From: Spirodela intermedia
Taxonomy: Eukaryota; Streptophyta; Magnoliopsida; Alismatales; Araceae
Direction: 5' to 3'
Assembly (NCBI GenBank): GCA_902729315.2
Contig: LR746269.1
Location: 1,713,501-1,777,500 of the forward strand
Length of the DNA: 64,000 bases
The notes under the pieces: model-generated
Told to the model about the DNA's origin: nothing
Databases searched by the model: none
What the model saw: the letters and a program-made list of their open reading frames with translations, nothing else
Made by a program: the position numbers and the translations under genes
In this document: piece by piece, positions 47,492 through 60,249 of the stretch
Numbering within the stretch: position 1 is the first letter of the stretch
How the letters are laid out: every line of letters begins with the position of its first letter

Positions 47492-47753
47492 TCTACTTCA
47501 CAAGCGATCATCTCTTTCTTCGTTCTAGTTGTGAAGATTTTTGTGAATTATTGAGGGAACTGGGGCTACTTTACTGGCATTTCGTTGAAATGGTGCAGAG
47601 ACTTGGCCCGTTATTCTATAGGAAAATCATTTTATTCTTCTAATAATCTCACAATAACGCCAAAAAATGGCCGAATATTTAGGGAGATTATTCTGTACTG
47701 GAGAAATGGCGAGAGATTGAGACATCCGTGTCCATCCTCCTGAATGGACAATT

Positions 47754-48500
47754 CTACAGCAGGAAGGCGGCTACGCCACCGAACATGGCCACCGCCGCCA
47801 TGCTGAGAGTAGCTCCGGCGGAGCACCCGGAAACCGGGGACGGTGGCTCCCCCTCCGCTGGGCCTCCGGCGGCGGTGAACGCCGGCGGAGCAGTCGGAGG
47901 CTGCAACATCGACGGCGGCGGAGCACCGTAAGGAGCGAAGCCCAACGGCGGTGGCGCTGGGGCCAGCGGCGGCGGCGCCGCTGCACCCCGTCTCGGCCCG
48001 CGCACAGAGAGCACCACAACGACCAACTTCTGGCCCCTCTCGCACCGCCCGGCGGCGCCGCTGATGAAGAAGAAGGGCCCCGACCTGGTAAGCCGGAACA
48101 CCGAGTGGCCGCCGTGGAGTTTCCATAATGGGTTGGATGTGTTGCAGGCCCGGTAGTCGGCCTCCGTCACCACCAGCACCGAGTCCTCCATCTCGTATCG
48201 GAACACTGTTCAACCGCCGTCGCCGTCAATAGCGGTGCCGCCGGAGAAGAACACGGAGGAGGGCAGAAAGAGAAGGACTCCTCCGGTGAGGTTATGCGGC
48301 TTACCGAGGCTGTCGTTGACCTGGAACCTGTTCCTCCCCGCCCACTGGTCGAAGCTCTCCGAAGGGTTCTCCACCCACCCGTCCCTCCCCCCGACGTAGA
48401 ACTCGTGGGCGTCGGAAGAGCCCATCATCGCCGCCGCCACCGTCACCGCCACCGCCACCGCCGCCACCGTCGAGCTCAGCTGTGACGCTTTGGGCTCCAT
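47754..48500 (-). CDS. Early-nodulin-like protein (phytocyanin family), GPI-anchored, 215 aa
   Basis: Cell-surface cupredoxin-like protein. Exons are 48500-48305 and 48205-47754, joined in frame at the usual phytocyanin position (RFQVNDSL then VFRYE). Residues 1-31 form an Ala/Val-rich signal peptide. The fold follows with FYVGGRDGWV, the disulfide cysteines in RACNTSNP and GRCERGQKL, and GPFFFISG. The copper ligands of true plastocyanin-like members are missing: the His before the Cys loop and the His near FISGA are not at the ligand positions, so it is an ENODL rather than a copper protein. A Pro/Ala-rich segment (PAPPPLGFAPYGAPPP) suits arabinogalactan glycosylation. The C-terminus is a hydrophobic GPI signal (TLSMAAVAMFGGVAAFLL). 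Its 3' end faces that of the preceding gene, 262 bp away. Confidence 0.92.
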
Positions 48501-49854
48501 CTCTCCTCGTTTCCTCCCTTGCTGGCCTGCTGTTTCACTGGCATGGGGAAGAAGAAGGAGGAGCCACGCGTTGATCCATTCTTGTACGTGGCGAGTTGTC
48601 ATGTAGCCTGCCCCGCTGACCTTCGCGACGCTTCTTCCACCTGTGAACTTCTGACAGAATATCGGCCTACTCTTTCTCACTTCAGTCCCCCACATTTCTT
48701 TGAATCAGCAAGAAGACCGACCAAATATAAAAGTTGCTTTTCCACTCTCCCCTGAGATAAAATCCTCCCAGTTTTATGACGCATCCATGGCGTCATAAAT
48801 ACACACATTTACTTTGAAAAATTAAAATTATTTAATTTTAAGCTCGATAAAATATTTAAAAATTGGAAAGAAAGAGCAAAGATCCATGCTCCCACACCCT
48901 AATTTTAATCAGATAGATTTAAATTATTATGAAATATTTCATTACACATGCTTATAAATTAACGAGATAAAAATTAAATTTCACGTGTGAAATTCAACAC
49001 GAAACTCCCCTCAAATAGTCAATGTTCAATGCAAACGCTTCATACTTTAATTATCAGGAGTGAAAAAAAAATTAAATTATACGAGATATTTCTTATTTCA
49101 CATAATTTCAAGATGTTATAGACTACATTGATTATAAAAAATATATTGATTAAAAGATAGATTTTATTTTTATGCCACGTAATTTTCCTGAGGTTATAAA
49201 AAATACAGTCATTATACATGATATTTTTTATGTCACATAATTTTCTTGAGGTTATAAAATACATTGAGTATCGTGATATTTTTTATTTCACGTAATTTTC
49301 CTGAGGTTATAAACTACATTGATTAAAAATAAATAAATTGATTGCACATGATATTTTTTATTTCACGTAATTTTACTGAGGTTATATACTCCAGTAATTA
49401 TAAAAATACATTGATTATACATGATATTTTTTATGCCACGTAATTTTCCTGAGGTTATAAACTAAAACAAATATACTAGGCAATAATATCTCACCCAAAA
49501 CATTTACTTCGGGGTTATTTTGCTCACAAACTACAGCATTTCAGGTCGAAGAACTTTCACGGTAATAATTTTTGATAAAACTGATCACTCACAGAAGCAA
49601 ATAAACTCATAAATAAAATTACTGATCAGTTCATGTGTTTATTTATTTTATTTTGTGATAATTTTGAATAATCTTATTTTCACGGTTATAAATTTTGATA
49701 AAAATGATCACAATAGAAAATAAATAAGCACATAAATAAATAGAATTAGTATTTTTAAAGTGAATAAAAAAGAAAAATGTCGTTTAGTAATTGGTGAATG
49801 AGGGAAAAGTGCAGAATTTGAGGGCAAACGCGGTCGGAGGCCTACCTCGTCGAG
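48501..49854. other. Intergenic, AT-rich, with a diverged tandem repeat
   Basis: Divergent promoter region between the ENODL gene and the gene at 49855. The first 250 bp is GC-moderate, likely leader and promoter. From 48780 to 49780 the sequence is strongly AT-rich and contains the repeat listed for 49081-49465. No gene recognised. Confidence 0.6.
49081..49465. repeat. Six irregular copies of a 40-bp AT-rich core
   Basis: The core TGATATTTTTTATTTCACGT followed by AATTTTCCTGAGGTTATAAA recurs near 49081, 49160, 49219, 49273, 49349 and 49420. Spacing varies between 54 and 79 bp because the filler (ACATTGATTATA-type) varies. The cores of copies 2-6 are closely similar; copy 1 is the most diverged. 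Confidence 0.88.
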
Positions 49855-50648
49855 ATGGCGTGTTGTCATCGGGGGCCCGGGGTCCTCCTCGCGTTCCTCC
49901 TCTTCCTCCTCCCTCCCCCGCCTCCGGCGGTGGCGGCGGCGCCATGGTTGGGAGCGTTGGGGCGGTGGCGAACGGTGGTCTCCCTCTCCCATTCTCTCCT
50001 GCAGCGCGTGGCCAACCTGCGGACCGAGAGGGGCGACCACACCGGCGCCGCCCGTGCCCGCGCTATAGCGCACAGGCTGGAGCTGCTTGGCGGTGGCGGT
50101 GGCGGCGCCGAGGGGGGGCTGTGGTCACTGTGCTGGGACTACCTCCGGAACTACGCCTGGCGCGAGGGTGGCGGCATCGGCGGCGTCGAGGCGACGGCGG
50201 AGATTTACCGCGCGGCGGGAGAGCTGGTCTCGTCATTGCAGGAATTGGGGCCGCTTCGATCGGACGCCGAGAGAGCTCAGTGGGCGGCCAGGAACTACCC
50301 CAAGATGGTCTCTGCCGCCGGCACGATATTCCGCCGCCTCTCCCAGGCCTTCTGGAGATCGGTAACCCTTTGTTCTCCTCGGAAACCTAATTGATACGTG
50401 TGGTTCAGAAACCCTAGGTTTTTCTGGAGGACTAACAGCTGCTGCTGCTGATGTTGTCGCTGCCGCAGGGGGCCCTGCGAGAGACGGTGCTGTTGTTACA
50501 GAAGGAGGTGGCGGATGGGGATCTGGTGCGGGACTGTCTCCGGGTGGGGGCCCAGGACCTCGAAGGCTTGATCCTCATCGCTAGGGATCTCTTCTTCTCG
50601 TCCTCCACGGGTTCCTCCGTGCCCCCTGATAGTGACTACGATCTCTGA
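49855..50648 (+). CDS. Uncharacterised plant protein with signal peptide, 228 aa
   Basis: Two exons, 49855-50361 and 50469-50648, in frame at phase 0. The N-terminus has a long Leu/Pro-rich hydrophobic segment (VLLAFLLFLLPPPPPAVAAA), which is a signal peptide or anchor. The rest is predicted to be mostly helical and charged: SHSLLQRVANLRTERGD, RARAIAHRLELL, a Gly-run spacer, then LWSLCWDYLRNYAW. The final block ARNYPKMVSAAGTIFRRLSQ continues into exon 2 (LRETVLLLQKEVADGDLVRD), which has a heptad-like pattern. The tail is acidic (DSDYDL). I believe it belongs to a conserved plant family of unknown role but cannot name it. Exon 1 is extremely GC-rich. The intron is 107 bp. Confidence 0.8.
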
Positions 50649-51984
50649 CGCGAAGCTGATTAGTACCGATCAAATTCGAGGCAGCAGTGAGTAGACGGCG
50701 CAGTGTCTGCATTCCGGGTGTTCATCGCAACCCCTGAGAACAAGATGTGGTCAGAAAGGAAAGGTATGTCGTTGGCCATATCTTCTGCTTTGAGGTCTTC
50801 TTTGCCCTGTTTTCTACTTTGCTAGCCACTGTTACCTGAAATTAGATGCATTCAAATACTCTAGGATCACTTCTGATAGGCCATGCATACTCTGGTTTCT
50901 TTCCATATTCTTCCGACCTTCGCGACCAAAAAAGACGGTCATCCCATCAACCTGCTCCTCCCGTCTTCCTCTGGTTTTCTATGGTTCCTTGGGGAGGATC
51001 TTCGTTGCCAGGCAATTTCTGTCGTAGGAGCTTCTGTGATGGACTTGTGAGCAGAAATGGGTCACCGTTATCCTTGTTTGACCCCTGGATTTCCGGCTGG
51101 CGGCTTATGTTCTTGTTCTATGTTACATCGAGGGTTGACTTTTTCCGGAAAGAAATAGACGAGCAAGCCCATGGATTCATGTAGATTTCTTGCTGCGGAT
51201 AGAGGTGAAATGCGGCAGCTGAGAGAGCTTGGGAAGCATGCTTCCTGGTCAACTTAGATTCCCTTTTCAATCCCCATTATTTATCTTAGAAATTTGTCAT
51301 CGGGGTTCTCAATTTTGGGCGTTTGTTTGTAGTTGATTACTATTTATGTATATATTTTCTATCCACTAGCCAATGTGTCGAATTCTTCACTGGAAGGAAG
51401 ATAACTCGCTGACTAACCCATGAGACCAAAACAGTCGAATTCGTTCTCTGAACCGTCATAAAAGGTCAATAATTAAAATGTTTTAATGACGTTGGTGCAT
51501 ATATTAAGCATAATTTGAGGGTAAAAATCATTTTTCAAATATATATTTTTTGTGCGATATGTGGATGAATGTACATGTTTGGTGGACCTATCTCGGTTTG
51601 AACTTCTTGAGGTGTTCTTTGGGGTTTGACCGGCCAGCTGGGTACCTGGGCTAGCCCTTGTTTTCCGAATTGTCTTCAGAAGTAGACATAGAAAGAGAAA
51701 ATAGGTGGCCAATTCCATGTCTGGATCGTGCCCAGAAACGTAAAGTTAACATCTTCTCTCTCTCTCTCTCTCCCCCTTCTTTTGGATTGCGTTGAGTTGG
51801 TTCTAAGAAGGGCGGAACCGAGCTTCACAAGAGTCCAGTGGGAGTCAATTTTCCGGGCTTTTATCCAGACCATGGCGGCGAGCAAATAAATTGGAATCGG
51901 CTCTTTCTTAATGTCAAGCTCGAACTCCCCAACTGTCCTGCAGAGACCGACCTTTGTGAACATCCCACGTTGTCAACGGAGCAG

Positions 51985-52035
<51 letters not shown>

Positions 52036-52502
52036 ATATTCGCTGTACTGGTTGGTTTTTACAGCCTCTGACATGACTTGCAGGGCCGATATGACAGTGC
52101 ACGTTACTTGTCGTCGATCCAGAGGAAGCGCGTTACTCTCTCTCTACTCTGTGGTAGTCGTCTCTCTCAGTGCGGGCAATCGGAACTTCCATGCCCTGCT
52201 GCTCTCTTTCCGGCGCCGACGGCATTCATGCCTCGCCCACCTGCCGCCGGCCGCCCACCCAACAACTCAAGTAAATGCTCCCCCGCCGCCGTGCTCCGGC
52301 GAATGGGCTCAGGGTGGGCCCGTAGTCTCTCTCTCCTTCGACCACCATCTTTAGACCTCGTGAAACCTTCAGAGATGCTGTAAAGAGTGTGACCGGGAAA
52401 CTCGTCTATAAGTCTCCACATTTGGAAGCTGCACTGGGTCGTCGTCCATTCCTTCCTCACATTATTCCTCGTTCTCTGGGTCTTGGGTCATCGGGGAGGG
52501 GG
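50649..52502. other. Intergenic: 3' flank of the preceding gene and GDSL promoter
   Basis: No gene recognised. CT microsatellites occur at 51751-51771 and 51983-52031. The open frame at 50846-51184 plus lies in the likely 3' UTR region and has no recognisable motif. The last 400 bp before the GDSL start is CT-rich and GC-rich, consistent with a leader. Confidence 0.55.
51983..52031. repeat. (CT)n microsatellite upstream of the GDSL gene
   Basis: About 24 CT units with one CC interruption, some 470 bp before the GDSL start. Confidence 0.95.
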
Positions 52503-52894
52503 ATGGGGGGGAAGTGGGCGGCGCTGCGTTGGACCGTTGCGGCGGCGGTGGCGGTGGCGGTGTGGAGCGCGGTGGCGATGACGGGGAGAGGGGAGCCGCA
52601 GGTGCCATGCTACTTCATCTTCGGGGACTCGCTGGTCGATAATGGCAACAACAACGGCATCGCCTCCTTGGCCCGCGCCAACTACGCCCCCTACGGCATC
52701 GACTTCCCCGACGGACCCACCGGCAGGTTCTCCAACGGCAAGACCACCACCGATGTCGTAGGTGAACCCTCCTCTCTCTCACTGTCTCACTCGTCCCTCC
52801 TCCCTTCCTCTCTCCTATCAGGATCTTAACGAGGTGTGTGATTCCTCAGCGTACTTGTATTGTTACGTCGTGACGGAGAGAGGTAAAGATTGAT

Positions 52895-52955
<61 letters not shown>

Positions 52956-54117
52956 AGCATCTAACACTACTTGTGGAACTCTCAGCTGAACTCTTGGGGT
53001 TCGACAGTTACATCCCACCGTTTGCGACCACGAGAGGAGACGCCATTCTCACCGGCGTGAACTTCGCTTCCGCCGCTGCCGGCATCCGGGAGGAGACCGG
53101 CCAGCAGCTGGTAAGCCCTCTTCATCTACTCCCCTCTCGCCGCCGGAGAAATCTTCGGCTCATCTCTCACCATCTACTTCATCTGATCGACAGTTCTTGT
53201 AGGGGGCCCGCATAAGCTTCACTGGGCAGTTGCAGAACTATCAGTCAACTGTCTCCCAGGTGGTCAACCTCCTGGGAGACGAGAATTCCGCCGCCGATTA
53301 CCTGAGCAAGTGCATCTACACCGTCGGTATGGGCAGCAACGACTACCTGAACAACTACTTCATGCCGGCGATTTACTCCACCAGCCGCCGGTACAGTCCC
53401 GAGGAATACGCCGACGTACTCGTTGACGACTACACGGACCAGCTAAGGGTTGGTGAAACTTCACGAGAGTCCTACCATTGACTTTCGGTTTGGTACGGAT
53501 CTGATCCCCTCGGTGCTGACCGCAGACCCTCTACAACTACGGGGCGAGGAAGGTGGCGGTGATAGGAGTGGGACAGATCGGGTGCACCCCCAACCAGCTC
53601 GCCCAGCTAAGCTCCAATGGCGTCACCTGCGTGGACAGGATCAACAGCGCCATCGAGATCTTCAACAGGAAGCTGATATCCATGGTTGACGGCTTCAACG
53701 CCAACCTCGACGGCGCCAAGTTCACCTACATCGACTCCTACGGCATGTTCCGCGACGTCCTGGCGAATCCCGCCGCTTACGGTGATAAATCATTATCATC
53801 ATCATCTTCTTCTTCGTTATGAGAGAAAACCGAGATTAAAGCGTACGGACGTGATCTTTTCGCAGAATCTGATCTGTGTCTGGTTTTTTGCAGGATTCGA
53901 CGTGACGAACGCGGGGTGCTGCGGGGTCGGTCGGAACAACGGGCAGATAACGTGCCTCCCGTTCCAGACGCCATGCGGCGACCGGAAGAAGTACCTCTTC
54001 TGGGACGCCTTCCACCCCTCGGAGGCGGGCAACGAGGTCTTCGGCCGGAGATCTTACAGCGCCGGGTCGCCTACGGATGTGCACCCCGTCGACATCCGCC
54101 GCCTTGCACAGCTGTGA
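52503..54117 (+). CDS. GDSL esterase/lipase (SGNH hydrolase), secreted, 369 aa
   Basis: Secreted serine esterase of the plant GDSL family, acting on lipid or acyl esters; the natural substrate is not predictable. Exons: 52503-52761, 52986-53110, 53203-53448, 53526-53781, 53894-54117. This five-exon layout is standard for the family. An Ala/Val-rich signal peptide (about 1-28) is followed by block [16 protein letters not shown] (catalytic Ser43), block [13 protein letters not shown], block [16 protein letters not shown] (Asn174) and block [11 protein letters not shown] (Asp333, His336). Asn, Gly and Ser of the oxyanion hole are all present, so the enzyme looks intact. The end DIRRLAQL matches the At1g29670/At4g18970-like group. 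An in-frame ATG lies upstream at 52389, but the segment before 52503 lacks a signal sequence. Third positions are GC-rich. Confidence 0.95.
52899..52951. repeat. (GA)26 microsatellite in GDSL intron 1
   Basis: Perfect GA tract that fills about a quarter of the 224-bp first intron and ends 34 bp before the acceptor. It may affect the polypyrimidine tract and splicing. Confidence 0.95.
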
Positions 54118-57100
54118 GGCCAGTAAGTGCCGGCGTTAGGAAGTGAGCGAGCTCTGCTAAGCTCTTCCGGGAATTTAGGCATCTCATTCGTAGTAGCTAA
54201 TCTATGTGATATGAGGGATTCGATGTGGGGGGTTCGGCTTCTATTGTTTATGAGAGGAGTGTTTCGAGCTGTGTATGATGAGTAAGCAGTATATGGTAGG
54301 TTTAATCGATAATTTTCTGGACTATAAGTGCCGGCATAACGCCTCATTACGTAAAAATAAAATAAGCAAGTTCTTGGGTTGAGAAACTGGTGGATATACT
54401 CAATTGTTTTTGTGAATACATGCATAGATCTTTAGATACCCAGTTTGTGAAAGATAGGGCAATATGGGCTTTTGAATTCACTCTACCCATCAGTACCTAT
54501 AATTAGAAAACTACTAGATGAGGGGATTCATACGCATCCATTGATTAGTTGGCTTCAATTTTGTAGTGCACTTTCTTCTGTCACATTATTGTCGGCCCTA
54601 AGTAAACAGTGAACTCTGTTATTTCTAATTGGACCACACCGAAAATTGATGAAATTAAGATTTGATGTAGTTCTAATGCATGTGTTAGTTATAGTTGAAA
54701 TCATGTCTTTGAATCAACCAGAAACATGATTTTGCTGAAGATTCTTTACCCTAAATCTACAATCAAGAAACTTTGACTTTTGAGTTCATAAAGGTTTGAT
54801 CTTGAGTTCTTGATCCACATGATCACTGGCATCCACTAGTAAAGAAAAAAAATCATAAGAGGCTGAAAATACATAGAATTGAGTTATAGTTCCTATTGGG
54901 CTCCAAAGGGTGACTTTAAATGAATTGACAATTAGTTAGAATATTTCTAAAGATAGGGGGGGTTCGGTTGGGTGCCTAAAAGTTAAATTTCGGCCCATTA
55001 AAATAAATTTGAAATGACTGAAAGAGAGAGAGAGGCGTTTTTATTGTGCCTATTTATTATTGGGACAATTTGAGGTCGAATTGGGCCAACTTATATCTTC
55101 AAACTTCTTGGGCCGCATGTCCACTTGAGTTGGGCTTCAAATGGGCTACATACGTAAGGCATGATAAGAAAGCAGAAGAGAAAGGGATGGTTTGGTTTTT
55201 TTTTTTAGTTAAGGTTTTGATCAAGTTTAATTTATATTACGAAAAAGTAGATGAGTGACCTTTCTTCGACAAAATAGTATATAATTTTTAGGGTATTTTT
55301 ATCTAGTTTACTCTTTTAATGCACCTCAATAGGTCCATCTACTATCTAGGGTACAAATGAAAAACAAAATGATGTTATCTTACCTATCTTTTTTATAAAA
55401 CTAAACATCTCACCGCTAGACACTGTGTTATCTCTCAAGTATTATTAATTCATGACTATAGAGTAAGTTTGTGTGTAGGGACATTAATTGATAGTTATTA
55501 ACTACGAGGAAATATTACTTTAAATGAATTCAATCTTATATATTGAAGATAGAGTACATCTCTAGAGCATGAAAATATGGGCTCAGACATGAAGGAAGGT
55601 TTCACATTATTGGGATGTCAAGTTCTTTTAATGATATCTTTAAAAGAATCCTACAATTGAATGACAAACTTCTATCTTTTATGTAATCACCTAGCAACAA
55701 TAAAAATTTACTTTTTGAGCTGATGCATTGGTTACTTGCAAACACTTCTCATATTTCAATATTGTTTTATCTTTTAATCTATTGTCTTAGGTGAGTCAAC
55801 TCCATTTTTCAGAGATAAGTAAATGAGCAATTTGTTGGGTTTCTTTAAAGAGTAAGTATTCAAATTGATTGTCTAAAAATAATAAAACTATAATGATACG
55901 ATGATGTGAAATGAGCATTTTACTTATTTATCTTATCAACATCAAATGATGTTAAATCAAATATCAACAAGTTGTCATTTTTAATATGTATATAGATCAC
56001 TGCTTTTGCTTCTGATTAAGATAGATATAGGTGGATCACTAGTTGCTATACACAAATGAAATATATGTTTATCATATCTTTGATTGTCAACTTGCTCAAA
56101 TAATCTAAGAAAATTTATTTTGCCTTTCATTCAATTTTTCCTAAAGTCTGATTGTTGGATAATAAGGTGGTAGCTCATGTTACATTAATGGGCATTATCT
56201 GGTTTTAGATGACTTGTAACTTTAGAAGAGTTAAACTAATGAATATCATTGTGTAAGCTTGCATATCTAGACTATAGATTATCTTTCTGTTCTCACATGC
56301 CACGGTAGATTCATGAGTATAGAAATTATCCAACTGCACCCATTATTTTTATGTGCTAATTGACATATCGCCAAAAACCATCAAAAAAATATTTTAGTAG
56401 TTTGAGGTCCACATAAAGAATAGGATTTATACAACTCTCTCATCTTTACCTTATCATTTTAGGTCCCTGTAGACTATCTCAGAATTAGGAATTTATTTTC
56501 CTTTCAATCATTTTCCTCAAAGCATAAGTGATAAAAAAAGTTATTTAACCTTTAATTTGAATTAGACTTACTAATTAAGGCAGTACACATATTTATCATT
56601 ATTTTTGATTTCATCTAAGTTTAATATAATGATATGAAATGAACACTTTGATTTTGTATCCTTTTTTGTTGTTTTTGAAATGAGATTGATGTAAAATTAG
56701 CAAGCTTCCCCTTTGTATGGTAAACATATGAAGACAAGTAAGACTAACATGCTTCAGAATGAAATAGTGATGTTTCCATATGTTCCTAAGAATAAGTGTC
56801 AAAGTTGATTAGACCATGTGCTCAATCATGTGACATTATGAAGCTCCTATATGTATTAGAGCCTAATGTGAATTTTTTGACCAGATCATATTTTTCTTAG
56901 CTTGAAAATAGAGGAAGTTCATATTTTATAAAAAAATATTAGGAGAATAATAAAAATTAAATTTTATTTAATTGCTCATATTTTCTTCCCACCTTTTCTG
57001 GACATCAAATGAGGGACATTTAACATCATTGAAAATAAATGTATATCAATATATTATTCAAAAAAATTCAAAGCTTTGTTCATGTTTTCAAAAAGTTAGC

Positions 57101-60100
57101 TAAGTGTTGTTTATAGGAAGGGGTGAAGCAATACTAAGTGATGAAGGGCTAAGGAAGGAAGCATGAGAATATTTGAGATGTTAAGAATTATATGAACCTA
57201 TTTGTTCTTTCTGAACATTTTTTTTTTTGGTATCTCTATATTATTGTGTAGCATATTGAATCCTTTGCCATTGATATGTATTTACCCTGTTTATCTTTCG
57301 TAATGAAGAACCTTATAATGACAATTCAGTCAGGTTGTAATGAATAATATCTTTTTTTGTGAGCAGGATCAGTGAGTGTTACATTGACAAAATTATGTTA
57401 ACATAATTTTTGATTTTCATTAAATATAATATAAACATTGGTTAGATGTAAGCATAAATGTTGGATGATAAGATGACCTGTTGTCATTTATATGTGAGGT
57501 TTGGAGGCATAAATGGAATTCAGGAGCAACTTTGGAGTGGTTTGGCCTTCAAAGAGACATATAGTACACTAAAAATATTTGATAAATTGTGATCATCTTT
57601 GCGAGTTTTTAAACTTTAGGCTAATGGATTTAATTGTCTAAATAGAAAATTTATCTTTTGACAGTTATAAATTCTAGTTCAAATCAAATTCAGATTTGGG
57701 TAATAGTTCCCACTAAAGTTGCTAGGACACATGATTAGTAAAAAAATAAATTTTTCTAGGCTAGATTTTTGAATTTTTTAGTAGACTAGAAATAAATCAC
57801 AATTAAGTTAAAATAAATTTCCAATAAAATTTTCTTTGAAGCAAAATAGATGGAAAACTTGAGGTGCATATTATATGCTGCTACTTGAACATGTTGTTCA
57901 ATCTAAGATGGAAAATGCATTTTATGACTACTAGTGAAGGGAGATGGATCTTCTATTAGTTGCCCTAAAATAGACCTTATGAATGATTTTGGCTTTGGCT
58001 TTGATTTCTAGGAAAGAAATGATCTTCAAATGGTAAAATTTATTTTTCCTTTGAGCGTTTGCTTAGAATTTGTTTTCAATTTTTTTTTTCAAAGTTGTTG
58101 ATAAACTTTTTGAAAAGTTTTTCTTAGCATTTCATTACAACAATGCTAATAGTTATGTTCTATTAAAGTTATTTTGCATCCCCAACCAACTACATCAAAC
58201 ATCAACCATTGATTGACATACTTATAGCTAATAATCTATCAATAGTTACTTCTTTCTTAGCCTGAGGATAAATACAACAGCACCTATTATACTCACTTTA
58301 GAATCAGATTTTATAATAAGAGAAATCCTTGACATAGGTCTTCCTTTTTTATCAAAAAAATAATATATATTATATATTATAATTATAATTTTTTTATTAG
58401 AAACTGATTTAATACAAATAGTAATGCCAAAGCTATTGTAATTAAGCCAATTATCAATTAAGAATCATCTGAAATGGTCACTTAGGATTTCTTTAAGAAT
58501 GTTGAGAGCTTTCCTTAACTTCAAGACTTGAAAAAAGAAAATTGGATCCTAAAATCAAGAAATTCATATTAGATGAATCCCTTGTTTAATGATATTATTA
58601 TAAGTTTTAACATCATTCTAAAAAGGTTTAATCTTGTGATAGATGTAAATAGAAAAATAAACACTACATGATGCTACTAATCTTTGATGTACACAGGCTC
58701 TATAACCCAACCACTCAAGTTTTTCCATAGAGACTCCACCCTTTTAGTAGCAAAACAAGCTATAAGTACTTTTGGTTTCACCCAACAATCTTTCATGTCA
58801 CCACCCAATTATCTTAGAGCATGATAGAAAGCATTTTCCTTCAAGTTGGATGTCATTCAATATGTCAAAGCGAGAACAAATTTCTTACTTGGATATTCAT
58901 GTAAAAAGTTCTATTACATTTCTCAAGCCTCTCTTTATTTATAAGCAATCTTCTCTTTAATGATTTCTCATTTTACCAATATCTCAAATATTTAGAAAAC
59001 TTGTTCAAAACCTTACCATTTTGTAGAATGCACTGTAACAACCTTTGACCCTTTTGCAATTTAAATCTTTCTATTCCCTTGTCTATTTGATTTGAAATTT
59101 GAAGTGAACCTTATTATTTGACTGATATAAATAATCACATTTATGCTGACTTTTGATCTATGTAATTTTGATGATGTGCCACTACTTAGATGTTGAATTT
59201 GAGACTCATTTGTGTCAAACTATTTTGATTAGTTATCCACAAGAGAATATAGTAAATTTTTTAAGTCCATTTAGGAAGACTAGTTGATGCATTTTAAGGT
59301 TATTTTAAATATATAAATAGAAATAATGTCATGATCAAGAGTTTCCAGTACCAATTTAACTATATATATATATATATATATCTTTTTCTCGAATAATGAT
59401 TTATTGATATATATTTGATCAAGGATAAGGTGTTCCTATCATGAAGAATCTTTGGATTTCAATGATTGACACCTTGGATTCGATTGTTAGTCATAGTATT
59501 ATGAAATCAATAAATGTAACTCATATGATGTCACATTATACACATTAAATATTTTCTGTAAATTTGTGACATATATAAATGACTCAATATTTAATTAATA
59601 TTTTTTCACTTGTAATATCAAAACCCAAGGCATCAAAAAATTCTACACGTGCAACATTTTGACTTCCCTCATCTTGTGTAGTTGAGGGCATGCCATCAGA
59701 AATTGCCTACAAATTGTGTTTCACATTGGAGAATTAGACTCTTATTGATGAATTATGTGTTATATAAGAAATGTTTTATCATTATAAAAACTCTAGTTGA
59801 CAAAAGTGTTTCCAACTCTAAGTTTCATGAGCAAGCAATGATGAAAAAGGTTAGTTGACTTGGTTTTCATTATTATCTTGTATATTGTCTCATTTGATAA
59901 ATACTTATTGAAAAATCTCGTAGGTTGGTAAATTTCTTTGGTTAAATAATTATTTTAAAAAAGTATGTCAATTTTTTTCGATACCTAATTCCTAAAATAT
60001 GCTTGGATAAGCTCTTAAGTTAGCATAATCTATTTATACTTGCGAAGCTAAACTACTAGGAGGAATCCATATAGGACTAATCATAAGTAAATTTACATTG

Positions 60101-60249
60101 AATTGTGGAGTTTCCTTACCACATGGATTAGAAGCTTATATGAACTTATGATGTATCTTTCTTCAAATATTAAAACCTCATAGCATTTGATTTAGCATGA
60201 TTTTGTTACCTTTTATCACAATAGCACTTTCAATAATATTCATCAATCA

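Noticed and set aside
47352-47643. Read-through of the penultimate DnaJ-zinc-finger exon to 47643
   Set aside because: The frame continues into a CT-rich intron. A proper GT donor at 47352 and an acceptor before 47459 give a basic/aromatic terminus that fits the family better.
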